Assembly (NCBI GenBank): GCA_024803745.1
Contig: JANJXV010000010.1
Coordinates: 31,641,525 to 31,705,524, forward strand
From: Megascapheus bottae
Taxonomy: Eukaryota > Chordata > Mammalia > Rodentia > Geomyidae
Length of the DNA: 64,000 nt
Reading direction: 5' to 3'
The notes beneath the pieces are model-generated. The model was not told the DNA's origin. It made no database searches and was given only the letters and a program-made list of their open reading frames with translations. Both the position numbers and the translations under genes were made by a program. This document shows positions 35,426 to 47,760 of the stretch, piece after piece. The stretch's first letter is position 1. Each line of letters starts with the position of its first letter.

Positions 35426-35470
35426 CTAGTTAGATTTTTATCTGGTCAATTTAAGAAGGTCAGTATTTTT

Positions 35471-35565
35471 TTCATATATTTTTTATTGTAATTAATAGAA
35501 GGGTTACATTATATTCACCAGCCAGAGGGTGCATTACTTCACAAACATTGATACCCTTTCTCATA
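35471..35565 (-). mobile_element. Ultrashort L1 3' end (type A), about 95 bp
   Basis: 'tcatatattttttattgtaa', 'aatagaagggttacattata' to 'attgataccctttctcat' are antisense to the L1 3' terminus. The flanks 'aaggtcagtattttt' (35456-35470) and 'aaggccagtattttt' (35566-35580) are a 15-bp duplication with one mismatch. Confidence 0.92.
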
Positions 35566-35580
35566 AAGGCCAGTATTTTT

Positions 35581-35910
35581 TATAGCTAGAGAATTAGATG
35601 GTTTGACTCTTTTGTGGACTGAAGTCCATTATCAGTAATGAATCTAAAATCCATTCCAAAGTATCTCTCTTTTTATCTGTGAAATATTAAAATGATTATT
35701 CTCTCTTGCCTGAATGCATTTCTTACTGCTAGTTTGCTAGCATTTGGCCCCAATTGTAAGATTCATAGGTTTGAAGTATAAGCCCCTCTGATTCCTCCCT
35801 TTCTTATGCTTTACATCCCACCAGATCTGGATGCTTGGTAGTGCACTGTCAACATTTCTGTCAGATTCATCATTTCCTCCCTAGCCTCAGTATTTCATCA
35901 TCTCTGGCCC
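35581..35910. other. Unannotated stretch, no gene seen
   Basis: No gene or recognised repeat. Confidence 0.4.
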
Positions 35911-35914
35911 AGCT

Positions 35915-36345
35915 GCCGCTTGGAATTGTAAGACTGGATTTAGTCATGCCACGCGGTTTCTCATTACCTATCACCTCAGGCTCAAATGCCTGCCTCTGTT
36001 ATTAAAGATCCTTTTATATGTGGCCCTGATTTATCCCAGCCTTACCTCTTGTTACCACAAAGATACTTGGGAGGTTGACATTCTTAAAGTTCACTGTCCT
36101 TTCTTCATCCCACCGCTTTAAAAAAATACCAGAGTTTTTACACCTTCACCTTGAAGCCTTTATTGCTTCAAGTCCCTTGGGCCTTCCTACTCTCCCAGCT
36201 ACCAACACTCTGTCACTCTGACCCCCATGCTATGGCTCACATGTGGTCTTATACTACTTCCTCTGTAGCCTTCGGCAGTGGTGGGGATTAGCTCATTCCC
36301 ACTTCTCCATTAAGATCAGGAAGAATGAGCTTCCTCTGTGAATCT
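35915..36345 (+). repeat. L2-like LINE fragment
   Basis: 'caggctcaaatgcctgcctc', 'agatccttttatatgtggcc', 'ctgatttatcccagccttac' and 'gcttcaagtcccttgggcct' resemble L2 3' consensus segments in order. It is diverged. Confidence 0.5.
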
Positions 36346-36764
36346 TAACTTATAGTCTGCATAACACACTCTCCCTGTTCTAGATGTGCTTATCACCCAA
36401 TATAATCATTATTTATTTTTGTCAGTCTCTGACCTGCTATCTTTTCATCTACTAACAAATAATACAGGGCATGGCCCCCAGTGCAGCTTTAAAAGCTGTC
36501 TTCTGAAAGAGTGAACTAATAAATAAACCATTTACATCAAATATACTCTGTTCCATCTTGTACAACTCATTTATCATGTACTCTCTGAAGACCATCTCTT
36601 TAAAGATACTAAAAACTACATGTCCAAACTGGTTCAAACTAATATTTCTTTTTCTGACTGAATACAGCCTTAATAACTTTACCTCAAACAAGTCCTATCT
36701 ATCTGTCTTATCTGTCTATATATTCATCCATCCTATCCCTCAAGCCACTAGGTTAAATTCTAGT

Positions 36765-36890
36765 TCTTTCACCAGTTCCTTAGTTTAAGTCATCTATAAA
36801 ATAATGATAATTGCAGCCAGAATGCAGGATTGTTGAGATAATTAAATGAGCACATACTAAGTGTTTAATAAATGTTAGGTACAATTGTGA
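36765..36890 (+). repeat. MIR-like 3' fragment
   Basis: 'gtttaagtcatctataaaat', 'aatgataattgcagccagaa', 'ttgttgagataattaaatga', 'gcacatactaagtgtttaat' and 'aaatgttaggtaca' follow the MIR 3' half. Confidence 0.65.
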
Positions 36891-38045
36891 CTAGAATATT
36901 AAATGCACTTTACTTTTTACATTTGATTACTTACTTTTCTTGGCATGTCCTATTGTGGCATCTAAAACCATGTTAGGCATATAGCAAGAGTCCAGCAATC
37001 ACTTTAGTTGCTGCTGGCTTTAATCAAATCAGAAGGAAAGTCCTCAGCCTTGCATTGAATTCAATTTTACTTTAATTGGTTTCAATAATCATTGAGAAAT
37101 TAATTCCTATAATTTTCATAAACAAACTTTGGCAGTGAGTGCTGAAAAGCATTTTGGTGCTTTCACCTGATGCCATAAGTAGGGCATGTTTTAATGGCCC
37201 AGTTTTCACTTGAGGAAAATTATCCATCTGAAGATGGAGTGAATTTAAACATTCACCTCTATTGTAAATTTGATTGTGAAGGTTAAGTAAGATAATCCCT
37301 GAGAATAACAAGCATTGGTCTTTTCTAAATGATCATGTTGATTTTGGAAATATCGCATGCCATCATCATCATCATCATCACTGGATGTGAAGAAGTACAG
37401 TAAAGAAGTAGAAGTTAGAGTTGTTTATCTTTGGCCTAATTTTAAAAACTATGCCCTTTCAGCCTTTCCCATTTGGGGAAGTAATATAAATTTCTTTTAT
37501 CTTACCTTATGACTGGCTCAGTCATTATTTTTTCAGATCAGTCATTCTCTACATCTTATTTTAGTTTCTACTTTTTAAAAGAAAAAATGTGGCAGCATAT
37601 GAATGCAAATTTACTGACAGATTGGAATAAAAAAGTTCTTTCTTAAAACTTGTATGGCACATTCTTTTGAATAAATATTTGCATTATGTTAGTTTCTTAC
37701 AGTTGAGCTTTTTTTCTGTTAAACTTGGTCTAGTATATTTTTATATTATTAACCTTTTTTATACTTGTCTGATGACTTTAGTTCTCTCATCCTGGTCACA
37801 TGAGCTAGATTCACCCAAGTTGCACAGGGCCATCTCTTTTAATAATATATTTGCATTTGGCTTCTGTCTTTGAGAATATTAGAAATGTTATCTCATATGG
37901 GACCTTAAAACCTGGCAAACATATTCTGAATTGTTTTATTCTGGCAATCAATTATATGTAAGTTCTTTGACACAGCTTTAGGTTGAGTTTCATTGATTCT
38001 AAAGACAAGACAATTAAAATGGAAGCATTTTTAAAACTTTAGTTC
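36891..38045. other. Unannotated stretch with a short CAT run
   Basis: No gene or recognised transposon. A short (CAT)n run lies at 37361-37382. Open frames of 79 and 68 codons have no recognisable domain. Confidence 0.4.
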
Positions 38046-38523
38046 TATAATTTGTGCAGTTTTTCTTTTCAGTTTTGTCAGTTTTGTTTCATGTATGTTG
38101 GCACTCTGTTTCTCTCAATGTTTATATTGATACTTGCCTACTGAGTCATCATCATAAGATATCATCCTATTTTCTAACATATTTCTAACTTTAAGGTCTA
38201 GTTTATCTAATATTAATAGAGTCACTCTGGATTTGATATGGTTACTATTTGAATGATATATTTTTCTGTCCATTTACTTGAAACTGATTGGTGTCTTTGA
38301 ATCTAAGTTGTCTCCATGGCCAGAGACATTTTTCTTTTTTTAAAAAATCTAATATGCCAATCTCTGTATTTTGATTAAGATGCTTAAACCTCTGATGTTT
38401 AAATTAACATGGTTGGACTCTTGTTAGTCATTTTCTATTTTTTCTGTGTCATTTAATTTTTTCCCAATTCCTGCTTCATTGGTTTTTTAAAAAACATTTC
38501 AGTGTACTATTTTAACTTTCATA

Positions 38524-38525
<2 letters not shown>

Positions 38526-38553
<28 letters not shown>
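38526..38553. repeat. (GT)n microsatellite, about 28 bp
   Basis: A GT run at the left edge of the SINE at 38548, in the position of the SINE tail. Confidence 0.9.
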
Positions 38554-38554
<1 letters not shown>

Positions 38555-38715
38555 TAGTACTGGAGCTTGAACTCAGAGCCTGGCAATGTCCCTTAGCTTT
38601 TTCACTTCTAGGTTTTGCTGGATAATTGGAGAAATGAGTCTCACAGACTTTTTCCCAGACCTCAGTCTCCTGAGTGCTAAAGATTATAGGTGTGAACCAC
38701 TGGTGCCCAGCTCCA
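38548..38715 (-). repeat. B1-Geo dimeric SINE, antisense, nested in old L1
   Basis: 'tactggagcttgaactcaga' (right half), 'tgctggataattggagaaat' (linker) and 'cagtctcctgagtgctaaag' with 'ataggtgtgaaccactggtg' (B1-like half). Part of the right half is missing. Confidence 0.75.
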
Positions 38716-39790
38716 AAATTATTTTTAATGATTTTACTTGAGTTATTTTGTTGAAGAGTGCTTTATAATTAAAATATGCATATTAAAGTAAAATTCAGAT
38801 AATTTGCTTCTTCATGATTCTATCCCCTTCCCATTCTTTTCCTCTTACTATACTTATGTATATATATATATATATGTATATATATGTATTCTGTATACTG
38901 AACATATATTTATATGAACCAAATAATGGTACAGTTAGCAATTATTAAGACTATTACTTTGTAGAATCATTACTTTGTAGAACCTATGCTAACATTCATA
39001 TAGAGAACCTTTCATATTTTAAATTTTTCTGTCAGCTTGAATGATCTTTTTTACATTATTCCCTTTTAGCCTACAGAAGTTTCCTTTATATTCTCATAAA
39101 GCAACTTCATTAAGAGTGAATGCTCTCGGTCTCTTTATATGGGGATGTCTTTATTTCACCTTTATGTTTTGCTGGCTAGTTTTGCTAGATATAGAATTAT
39201 TGGTTATTGTTCTTTTCTTGTCAATGTTTTGATGTTTGCATCCAACTATTGTCTGCCTTCCAGTTTTCAGTTGCAAAGCTAGTCATTAATTGAATAAATT
39301 CCTCTCAATTTCATGAGCTGGTTTGTTCCTTCCACTTTCAATGTTTTCTTTTTTCCCTTTGGTTTTTATTATTTTGTGTCTAGGTGAGCTGAGCTGTGTG
39401 TCCACTACTACATTCCACTGTATTTCCTATATTTGGATAGTATTGGAGGTTTTGTACATTTGGGGAGTTTTTAGTCGTTATTTCTCCACACATCTATTCC
39501 CCTGGGCCTTCTCTCTTTTCTCCCCTTTTGGGAATTCCATTATACAAATTATTGATTATAAAGCTTCATGTTGTCCTAAAGGGCTGATGGCTCTGCTCAT
39601 TTTTCTTTAGTCATTTTTCCCGTGTTCTTCAGATTGGGTAATTTCTATTGAAATTCACTCAAGTTCACTCATTTTCTTTCTTACCATCACAAACCTGCTA
39701 CTAAGATAGGGTTGAAATGTTCTAGTTTAAGCCTTATAATTTCTATTCTCTTTTGTCTCAATAGTAACTTGACCACTCATCAGATAATTT

Positions 39791-40440
39791 GACTAATTTC
39801 AAAATTCTAAATCTTTATTATTATGACAAATTCTTCTTTAAAATATTACGTTTCCCTCTTGAGAAATACACTTAGCATATGTTCTGAGAACTCACTGATA
39901 AGACACATTAACAGATTTGCAAGGCAACATTTGATATTTAAATGTGACTATTTTCACTTTCCCAGTATATCCCATCCCCACTCCTCTAAGGTAATGAGAG
40001 ACACAGAAAGGGACCACAGGGTAAATAGAACCCCTAAACACAGCTTTCAATTTCTTCTTTCCCCAAGGCAGGAGAGTATTTATATATTTATTTTTGTTCC
40101 TTTTCTCTCCTATATACTACCGAAGACAATAATGAGAAGTCCAAATGCCAAAAGGGGAAAAAAAACTGGAAGAAGAGAAAGCCTAGAGTGCCTAAGTAAT
40201 ACAGAACAGCTAATGATTACATGAATAATTTATTTATAGATGCCACTTTTCAAAAGCTTTCATCAATCATTTTTCAGTTGTGACTGAAGGTAGAGGCAAA
40301 GAGCACATCTAAAAAGTTATTATATCTTAATTTCTTTGAAGTTGGACCACTAGAGAGAAAGTAAGGGGATAGAGCATGGAAAACCTGAACAATGATTGAA
40401 TTGTATATCTTCTAATGTTTAGGTGTGTAATTTGTTCAGT
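39791..40440. other. Unannotated stretch with a 133-codon open frame, not called
   Basis: The frame at 39823-40224 (plus) is the longest non-L1 open frame here. Its product has no domain I recognise, lacks a clear signal or membrane pattern and shows no codon bias that stands out. It is treated as a chance frame. Confidence 0.45.
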
Positions 40441-40469
40441 AATGCTTTGTGACTGTATCTCATGTATTC

Positions 40470-40985
40470 TTTCTGAGTTATCCCTAAGCATTTCATACTT
40501 TTTGGTCTGTAGTCATGGACCAGAAGCTCCAACATTGTTAAAACATTAATTATCTCTAAATTGTTCTGTAGATTCAACACAACCAAAATCTATTTCTTTG
40601 AAAAATAAGCTTATATTTAACATGTGACCTAGCCATTTCACTCCTAGGAATTTACCCAAGAGGAAAGCAATATACAGTCATACAAAAATTGGCCCTTTTA
40701 TGGCCAGAATAGTTTTTATAGTCACAGACTAGAAACAAATTTTTATCTAGACCTAATTGAGTAAATACATTGTCATATATCCATAGAATAGATACTGATA
40801 AGCAATATAAGGGGGCATACTATGACAACTGCAATAATATAGGCAATCTTCAGGTAATTATGTTAGATAAAGAAGTAAGATATAAAAGAGACTATACACA
40901 ATAAGATTCTATCTCCATAACATTCTAGAAAATGCAAAGCATCTACACAAAGAGAACACAAACAGTGGCTGCCTGAGGGTTTAAG
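40470..40985 (+). mobile_element. Ancient L1 ORF2 3' fragment
   Basis: From about 40525, 'ccaacattgttaaaacatta' and 'gtagattcaacacaaccaaa' resemble the ORF2 thumb region. From 40620, 'gacctagccatttcactcct', 'aggaatttacccaagaggaa', 'gattctatctccataacatt' and 'acagtggctgcctgagggt' match the ORF2 3' end and 3' UTR of old L1s. About 40470-40510 looks antisense to L1, so the 5' part may be inverted. Coding capacity is lost. Confidence 0.65.
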
Positions 40986-41039
40986 GGATGGATGATTGGA
41001 GGAGGTGTGGCTTACAAAGAATTGTGGGAAACCTTTTCA

Positions 41040-41262
41040 GTCCGCTATAACTTGTATCTGTAATACTAACGTGGAGTTCAGATCCAGATAAGACAATCAT
41101 GATTACAGTCCAGCCTGGGCAGGAAAGTCTGTGAGAGTTCATCTCCAAAATAATCAGTAATAAGCAGAGCTTAACAGCCTCACTCAAGTGGTAGAGCACT
41201 AAACAATAAGTTGAGCAATTGTGAGGTCCTGAGTTCAAATCCTAGACCAACAAAAACAAGGA
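41040..41262 (+). repeat. B1-Geo dimeric SINE, old
   Basis: 'gtccagcctgggcaggaaag', 'gtgagagttcatctccaaaa', 'cactcaagtggtagagcact' and 'gtcctgagttcaaatcctag' are the B1-like 3' part, linker and right half. The 5' end is poorly preserved. Confidence 0.75.
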
Positions 41263-41369
41263 CAAAAGAATAATAAGGAAAATTTTAATGATGGATCTAC
41301 CCATTATCTTAAACTTTTCCATGTGGATATGCATATATAAAACAGCAAATTGAACTTCATTCATTTACT

Positions 41370-41675
41370 TTTGTATTCTATTTCTAGCAGTTCAGGGCAC
41401 CATGGTTCCTTTGGTGGGTGTTCTTGATCTGTGCTCTCACCCCTTTTTTACTTAACTTTTTAGATAGTATCACACGTCTGCTGGGAATAAATCTTGGATC
41501 ATGGTCTTCAAACCTATGTTTTCTGTATAGCTAAGAGTAAAGATATGTTCCACTATCTCCTGGCTCATTTGTTGAGGTAGGAGGGGTGTCTTGCAATTTC
41601 TTGCGCATATTGGCCTTGAACCACAGTCTTCCCAAAAAGATGGGACTACAGAAACAAACCACTATGCTTGATCTC
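41370..41675 (-). repeat. Two degenerate B1-like fragments, antisense
   Basis: The first (about 41460-41570) includes 'cttggatcatggtcttcaaa'. The second (about 41575-41672) includes 'gcatattggccttgaaccac' and 'agatgggactacagaaacaa'. Both resemble the antisense B1-like left half and are strongly diverged. Confidence 0.5.
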
Positions 41676-42106
41676 TAAATAGTACACTTTATATTCAAGT
41701 TGTTGTATGGCAACATATTCCACTTAATGTCACAGAAAAGAATGATCAGATGTTATCTGTTAACAATTTCAGACTTAGGTTTAAAGAAATGACAAGAAAA
41801 TAAATTCAAGAAAATTCAAGAAAATAAATATATATAATATTAAGATAAGAAGTATCAGAATGGAAAAAAAATTAAATGAATGAGAAGAGAGGTGAAAGGC
41901 TAAGAGAACAAAAGTACCAGGAGGCAAATTTCTCATGGCTGCTGTTGAAGTAATGAGTGTGCTGTGTAATCTGCCTTCAATTAAAATGTTTGGAGGAAGG
42001 AATTTGGGTCACTGTTGTGAATGGCTAAACTGCTAACATCTTAAGTAAAATCAATGCATTGGAATATTTATAAGACATTACTTATTTTTTTTCCAGTGGG
42101 ATTTTT

Positions 42107-42420
42107 TTCATATATTTTTTATTTAATTAATAGAAGGGTTACATTATATTTGCCAGATAGAAGGTGCATTAATTCACATACATTGATACCCTTTCACATG
42201 TCTTGGTACCCATTTCCCTCCTCTCCACCCCCACCCCTCATCTTGTTTTCCCCCCTTCCCTATCCAATTTCAAATAACCAAATACAAATATATCCAATAT
42301 ATCAGATAACAAAGTGAGATACTATAACAATATGAGATAACCAAGGAACAGCAAAAGAGATGAGAGATAACATAGTACATTAAGGACAATAATCACTCAT
42401 TATATGGCTTTTGTTTCTAT
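42107..42420 (-). mobile_element. L1 3' end (type A), about 310 bp, antisense
   Basis: It reads from 'tcatatattttttatttaat' through the G-rich tract (here 'cctctccacccccacccctc') to 'attatatggcttttgtttct', antisense to 53755-54060 of the long L1. It is 5'-truncated within the 3' UTR. The 87-codon frame at 42054-42317 is a by-product. Confidence 0.9.
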
Positions 42421-44150
42421 GTCTATAGGACTTTATAAACATAGTCTTTTCTATCAGCTTCAGACCATAAGGCCTCTTTCAAAATACAACACATTCTTCA
42501 GGAAAGATATAACACTAAAATGTGAAGGAATGCTTGTAATAAGACACACTGTTTGCCATTTCAGATGAGGAGTCCTAAGTCTCCATTCCACTTCCATCAT
42601 GGTTCCAAAGTTTGTGTGATAGGAAATTATTTGCTTTTTCTATATTTTCCAATTTCAACATGGGCTGGAGAGATCTTTGTTCTATAACTGGAAAGGTCAC
42701 TTTAGGTTCTCAGTACTTGCAGGCCTTGGAGCCAGTCAGTGCCCAGACTAAGTTACTAATTAAATGGCGTCTTGGCCTTTATCATTACATTTTTCCTAAA
42801 ATAAATGATAAGTGTTCTCCTACTCCCATTGTTTCTGAGAGCATTGTTGTTGTCTGCTCAGAAAAGCAAAGAAGAAAAAAAATCAATCTTCCTCCTCACT
42901 GCATGATTACCAATGTATTTTGATGGCACTTTATCACTATAGTACCCAGCTCCTTGGGACCTGGCAACAAATTGGGAACAAGCACATGAAAACCAGAGCT
43001 CTGTGAGATGAGGAGGACCTGAGTGCCAGAGTAGGAGGAAGCTATGTAGCAATTCCAGTTTGTGCGAATGCATGGAAGGAAGACCTAAGGACATGGAGCC
43101 TACAGTTCCCAAGGTGACTCGAATGAAGGCTTAACTGCAAAGACGTCACCAATTTGCATCTGTCATTCTCACAAAAACAGATCCCCCTTGTACAGAGAGA
43201 CATCTAGGGCTCAGCATCAGTTCTGTCATCTGCATGCACGTGGCAACGGAAACTCTTGCCCCCTAATAGTTATGTCTTTTTAGATTCCTAAGGCTCAGCT
43301 CATCATCTGACAACATTTTTATCTTCAATTTGTATTCTACAACTTTGGCTATCTCAGAGCAAAACATTCAGGAAAAAAGGAAAATCCAAAAGTCTAGCCT
43401 TGATTCTTTTATGAATTTCTGACTTTTTCTGTTGAGCAACTAGAGATGAGTTATTGCTAGAAGGTGATGTCTTATATAGTTAAAGGGACTAGCTGTATTG
43501 GAAAACTGACTACAGTAACATAAAAAAGGCTCTTGTAACTCTTTCAAAAGTAAACTTTCTGTATGTATTTCTGCTTGGGTTTTACAGGGGAAAAGAAATG
43601 GTGTGGCAAATGCTAATTTCAACTTTTTCACTTATAAGGCCTCCAAAAGTCATGATTTAAAAGGCTGAGTTCGAAGTACACTGAAGCAAAATATACACCT
43701 GTGAGAAGCCAATTAGAGAAATTAATTTGTCATGCCTTGAGGTAATTCACTAATATGTAATTTGTACATTGAAAAAATAACAAATAGTCTGAAATTATCT
43801 TAAAAGAATCAAATGTAGCATACAGTTTCCTTAATTATATGGTTAAATTCTCCATTATGTAAAGTTGCAAATAAAAGATTTTCTCTATTCTTTTCTCTGA
43901 ACCTTTAATATCATGAGTAGCATATTTTTACAGTCCAAATGTGAAAGAATGGTGTACAAAGGAAGGAAAAATTACACAAAAAATTACACAAAAAAGATCA
44001 TCTAACACAAAAGGTTGGCTAATTTTTTAAGGTCAGAATTCTTGATTATTGTTAGCAAATGTAAGACACATTTTTTTGCAAGAGGAATGTCTTCCAGCTT
44101 TCCCCAAAATAGCTTTATGGAGTGCAAACTACAATAACAACCTAAAAATA
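42421..44150. other. Unannotated stretch, no gene seen
   Basis: About 1.7 kb without a recognised repeat. The 103-codon frame at 42612-42923 has no recognisable domain. A small 'aaaaattacaca' duplication lies near 43970-43995. Confidence 0.4.
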
Positions 44151-44156
44151 TTTTTT

Positions 44157-44405
44157 TTGGTATGGGTGTGTGGGGCTATCTAGGCATGAATTCAGGGCAT
44201 TGTGTTCTCATTTGTCTTTCTTGATTATTTTCTGCATGTGGCTGGTGCTCTATCACTTGAGCCATGCTTCTAGTCCAATATTTTGTTGGTTATTTTGAAG
44301 ATGGAGGGAATCTAGTAGATTTTTTTTTTCGCTTTAAATTGGTATCTTCCACTTCTAAACCTCTGTATTAGTTAGGATTACAGGTCTGAGACCCTGGCAT
44401 ACAAC
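44157..44405 (-). repeat. B1-Geo dimeric SINE, antisense, old
   Basis: 'gcatgaattcagggcattgt', 'tggctggtgctctatcactt' and 'gagccatgcttctagtccaa' represent the right half. 'gtattagttaggattacagg' represents the antisense B1-like head. Confidence 0.65.
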
Positions 44406-44694
44406 TTTTATTTTATTTTTTATTTTTTAGACATTCATGCATGTATGAATTCATTCATTTGTTCAATCAATCAATCAAATGTGCACTCTGTCCAGATTCC
44501 CATACATTTGAGGCTACACAATAAAAGGTACCTAAATACTAGTTCCTTATTCCTTAAAACAAGGATTTTTCAGAGTATGCAGCTTGTTTTTCTTGTAAAA
44601 TTCCCTGAGTTGACTAACATTTTCATGGTTAAGCATAGCTTATAAACCACCTAGAAGCTGTGACATATTAAAGCCTAAAAGAGAGAGAAGGGAG

Positions 44695-46805
44695 TTTAAT
44701 GCAGTCCAATTTGTCCAAATTCTTTAATTTGTTGTGTTTCTGGGTCTTTATTAAGAAAGTTTCAACCTGTGCCAAGGAAACCTAGTGTATCTCCTATTCC
44801 TTCTTGTAAAGTTTAAGGATATCTGCTTTTACCTCAAGGTCTTTGATCCATTTGAAGTACATGGTGACATATGAGGATCTACCTTTACAAGTGCTTTACC
44901 AATTCTGCTTGTTGAAGAGGCTGTCTTTCTTCCATTCTACTTTTTTTGGGGGGGCTCCCTCATCAAAAATTAGGTGGCCATAAGTCAGTGAGTTGAATTC
45001 TGGATCTTCAGTTCTAGTCCAATGGTCCTCAGACCTGTTCCTGTGCCAGTACCAAGCTGTTTTGCTTACTATAGTTCTATAATAGAGTCTAAAGTTTGGT
45101 ATTGATATTCCTCCAGCGCTGTTCTGTTAAGGAATTTTTTTTGTTTTTGTTTTTGTTTTTGCTACTCCTGAGCTTGAAATCAGGGCCTGAGCACTGCCTT
45201 GGGTTTTCTCAAGAGCTTTACCTCTTGAGCAAAAGCATTACATCTGGCTTTGTTCTATGTATGTGGTTCTGAGGAATAGAATCCAGGTTTTTGTGCATGC
45301 TAGGCAAGCACTCTAGCATGAGGGCAAACTCCCAGCCCCCTAAGGATTGTTTTTGCTATACAGAGTCATTCATATGAATTTTCACAATGTTAATTCTTTC
45401 AATCCAGGAGCATGGGAGGTTTTTCCATTTCCTCAGTTCTGCTTTCATTTTCATTTCCAAGTTTTTACATTTTTAGTTAATTCTTAAGTACTTTATTTTC
45501 TTTGAGGCTATTGTAAAAGGAGTTGCTTTCCTGATTTCTGCCTTGCTCCTTTTGTTGTTGGCATATAGGAAAGCAGTTGATTTTTGAGGATTAATTTTAT
45601 ACCTTGCTACTTTGTCAAAGTTTCAAATCAGCTCAGGCAATTTGGTAGTGGAGTCTATAGGGTTCTATAAGTACAGAATCATGTCATCTGCAAAGAGGGA
45701 AAGTTTTACTTTCTCTTTCCTTATTTGGGTTCCCTTCATGTTTGCTTCTTGCCTTATTGCTCTTGCTAAGAATTCTATACTATATTAAAGAGGAGTCTCA
45801 TTCCTGATTTTAGAGGAAATGGCTTTAGCTTTTTACTATTAAGTATAATGCTATCTGTAGGTTTGTCATACACAGCCTTTATTATACTGAGGAATGTTCC
45901 ATGGATTCCTAGTTTCTCCAGAGCTTTTATAAACGGGTGTTGGATTTTGTCAAATGCTTTTTCTGCATCTATTAAATGATCATATGATTCTTGTCCTTGC
46001 TCCTGTTGATGTGATGAATTATATTTATTGACTTGTGTATATTGAGGCAGCTTTGCATCCCTGTGATGAATCCTGTTTGATCATAGTGCATATAATTTGA
46101 TGAGTTGTTGAAGACAATTGGCCAATATTTTGTTGAGAAGTTTTGCATCAATGTTCATCGAAGAAATTGGTCTATAGTTGTCTTTCTTTGATGAGCTCCT
46201 GCCTGGTTTTGGGATGAGGGTTATGCTGGCTTCTTAGAATGAGTTTGGCAAATAGTCTTCATTTTCAATTTCATTGAAGATTTGAGTGGTATAAGAAATG
46301 GAAAGACTTGGAAAAAATCATATTAAGTAAGGTAGCCAGACCCAAAGGAATATAATCTCAATGTTTTCCCTCATTTGTAATAATTAGTACACATCTAGGA
46401 CTCTCCTAGAAGAGGATTACAATAGCTCAAAATCTATGTACATAAGGTCATATAGGATGACACTACATTAAATGAACTCTAGGATATAGAAACAAGAGTT
46501 TTATCTTGTGTGATCTTTGTTCTTATTGTACTATGTTATTTCTCTTCTCTTTTTTTGCTCTTATGGTTAATCTCATGTTGTTACTGTATCTGACATTGTT
46601 ACCTGGTACATTGTACGTACATTTATTTGTTTATTTGAAATAGGGAAGGGAAGGAGGAAACAAGATGATTGAGAAAGGGTGAGGAGAGAGAATCAGGACA
46701 AAACCATGAGAAGGGGTATCAATGTGCAAGAAGTAATGAACTTATTCCCAGGTAAATGTAACTACCCCTCTATACATTATCCTGACAATCAAAAAAAATC
46801 AGGAA
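44695..46805. mobile_element. 5'-inverted (twin-primed) L1 with type B 3' UTR
   Basis: The right part (about 46291-46800) is plus strand. It holds the end of ORF2 ('gaaatggaaagacttggaaa', matching 53558 of the long L1), the 3' UTR and a short A-rich tail. The left part (about 44695-46290) is antisense ORF2. It reads from sequence matching about 52830 of the long L1 ('tctttattaagaaagtttca') through the antisense FADD-box region ('aatcatgtcatctgcaaaga', near 45680) to upstream ORF2. The L1 section equivalent to about 52830-53555 is missing between the two parts. Many stops leave no intact frame. An IDL-Geo SINE is nested at 45135-45340. Confidence 0.85.
45135..45340 (-). repeat. IDL-Geo SINE nested in the inverted L1
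   Basis: It starts with a T-rich tail of TTTTTG units, then 'actcctgagcttgaaatcag', and ends 'agggcaaactcccagccccc'. The flanks 'taaggaa' (45128) and 'taaggat' (45341) suggest a short duplication. It is younger than the L1 it interrupts. Confidence 0.9.
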
Positions 46806-47569
46806 GGAAAAAAGGAAACAAAACTTTGGGTATTTTAAAATCCTCTGGTGATATTTTTCTTGGCTGTGGACCACAGAATAAACTAAACTGGATTTGATGC
46901 TATAAATTCCTTTCAGTGTTGAGAAAATGGCTAGTATTTGTAAGTGGAGTTTAATGTTCCCCAAAGCAGTGTTAGGCGTGTGCTCATCTTCATAGTCTTG
47001 GGAGCCATATGTCTCTAATAAAACTCACAATATTGTACACACTGGTTCATAATAAGTCTTATAATCTCCCTTTTGAGGAAATTGAGTCAGAGATTGACCC
47101 CCCCCTTCACTCTCCAGTATGGGTCATAAAAATTCCTGCGCTAGTGGGTGTTATTTAGAATCTCACATTTCAGGTTTTTCTCCAGGATTCCCATTATCAT
47201 TCATTCACTCTATATGATGAATGCAGACACACAAATGAGAGGAAAAACTCTGGATTTAGATGTTCTGGGTATTAGAGGCAACTCTAGGAAATGGTACGCA
47301 AACAGGCAATTATTTCTGGGAATTAAGTTAGGGGTCTGATTTTAGTTTTATCCTTTCCCTCCCCTGTTTTGTGTGTTTACAGTTAGCTCATTCTCCTTTT
47401 CCAACCTTAACATCCTCAAATAGTTACTAAAAAAAAAGAAGTAAAGATGGCTCATCTAAGGGGGATGTAGAATGCTGAATGAAGCTTCTCTTCTCTTCCA
47501 AGAGTAGAGAAGTTCACTTTTTACTTCAGATACAGTTCTAAATATGAGATTGATACATTATTATTTTAG
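46806..47569. other. Unannotated stretch, no gene seen
   Basis: No gene or recognised repeat. Confidence 0.4.
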
Positions 47570-47760
47570 TTTTGACAGTACTGGATTTGAATTCAGGGCC
47601 TTGCTCTTGGCGAGACATGTCCACAGGCCTTTTTACTTTAGCATTTTTCAGATAGGGTTTCATACATTTTACTTGGACTGCCTTTGGAATGTGATTCTCC
47701 TACCTATGTCTCCTGAGTATATGGGATTGAGATATGCACTAAAATATCCAGCTTGTTCTT
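47570..47760 (-). repeat. B1-Geo dimeric SINE, antisense, old
   Basis: 'gtactggatttgaattcagg' (right half end), 'ctacctatgtctcctgagta' and 'tatgggattgagatatgcac' (antisense B1-like half). Confidence 0.6.

Larger units (their letters stand above)
38050..39790 (-). mobile_element. Ancient L1 (L1M-type) fragment, antisense
   Basis: The order 'cagttttgtttcatgtatgt', 'agtttatctaatattaatag', 'agtcactctggatttgatat', 'gtctttgaatctaagttgtc', 'gccaatctctgtattttgat' and later 'gttttgctggctagttttgc', 'tagatatagaattattggtt' matches the antisense of old mammalian L1 sequence as I recall it. The reading frames are fully decayed. A B1-Geo SINE splits it at about 38548-38715. Confidence 0.7.

Noticed and set aside
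39823..40224. 133-codon open frame, longest outside L1
   Set aside because: No recognisable domain, no promoter or splice support, AT-rich composition; a frame of this length is expected by chance in 64 kb.
42612..42923. 103-codon plus-strand frame as an exon
   Set aside because: No recognisable domain and no credible splice context could be supported by eye.
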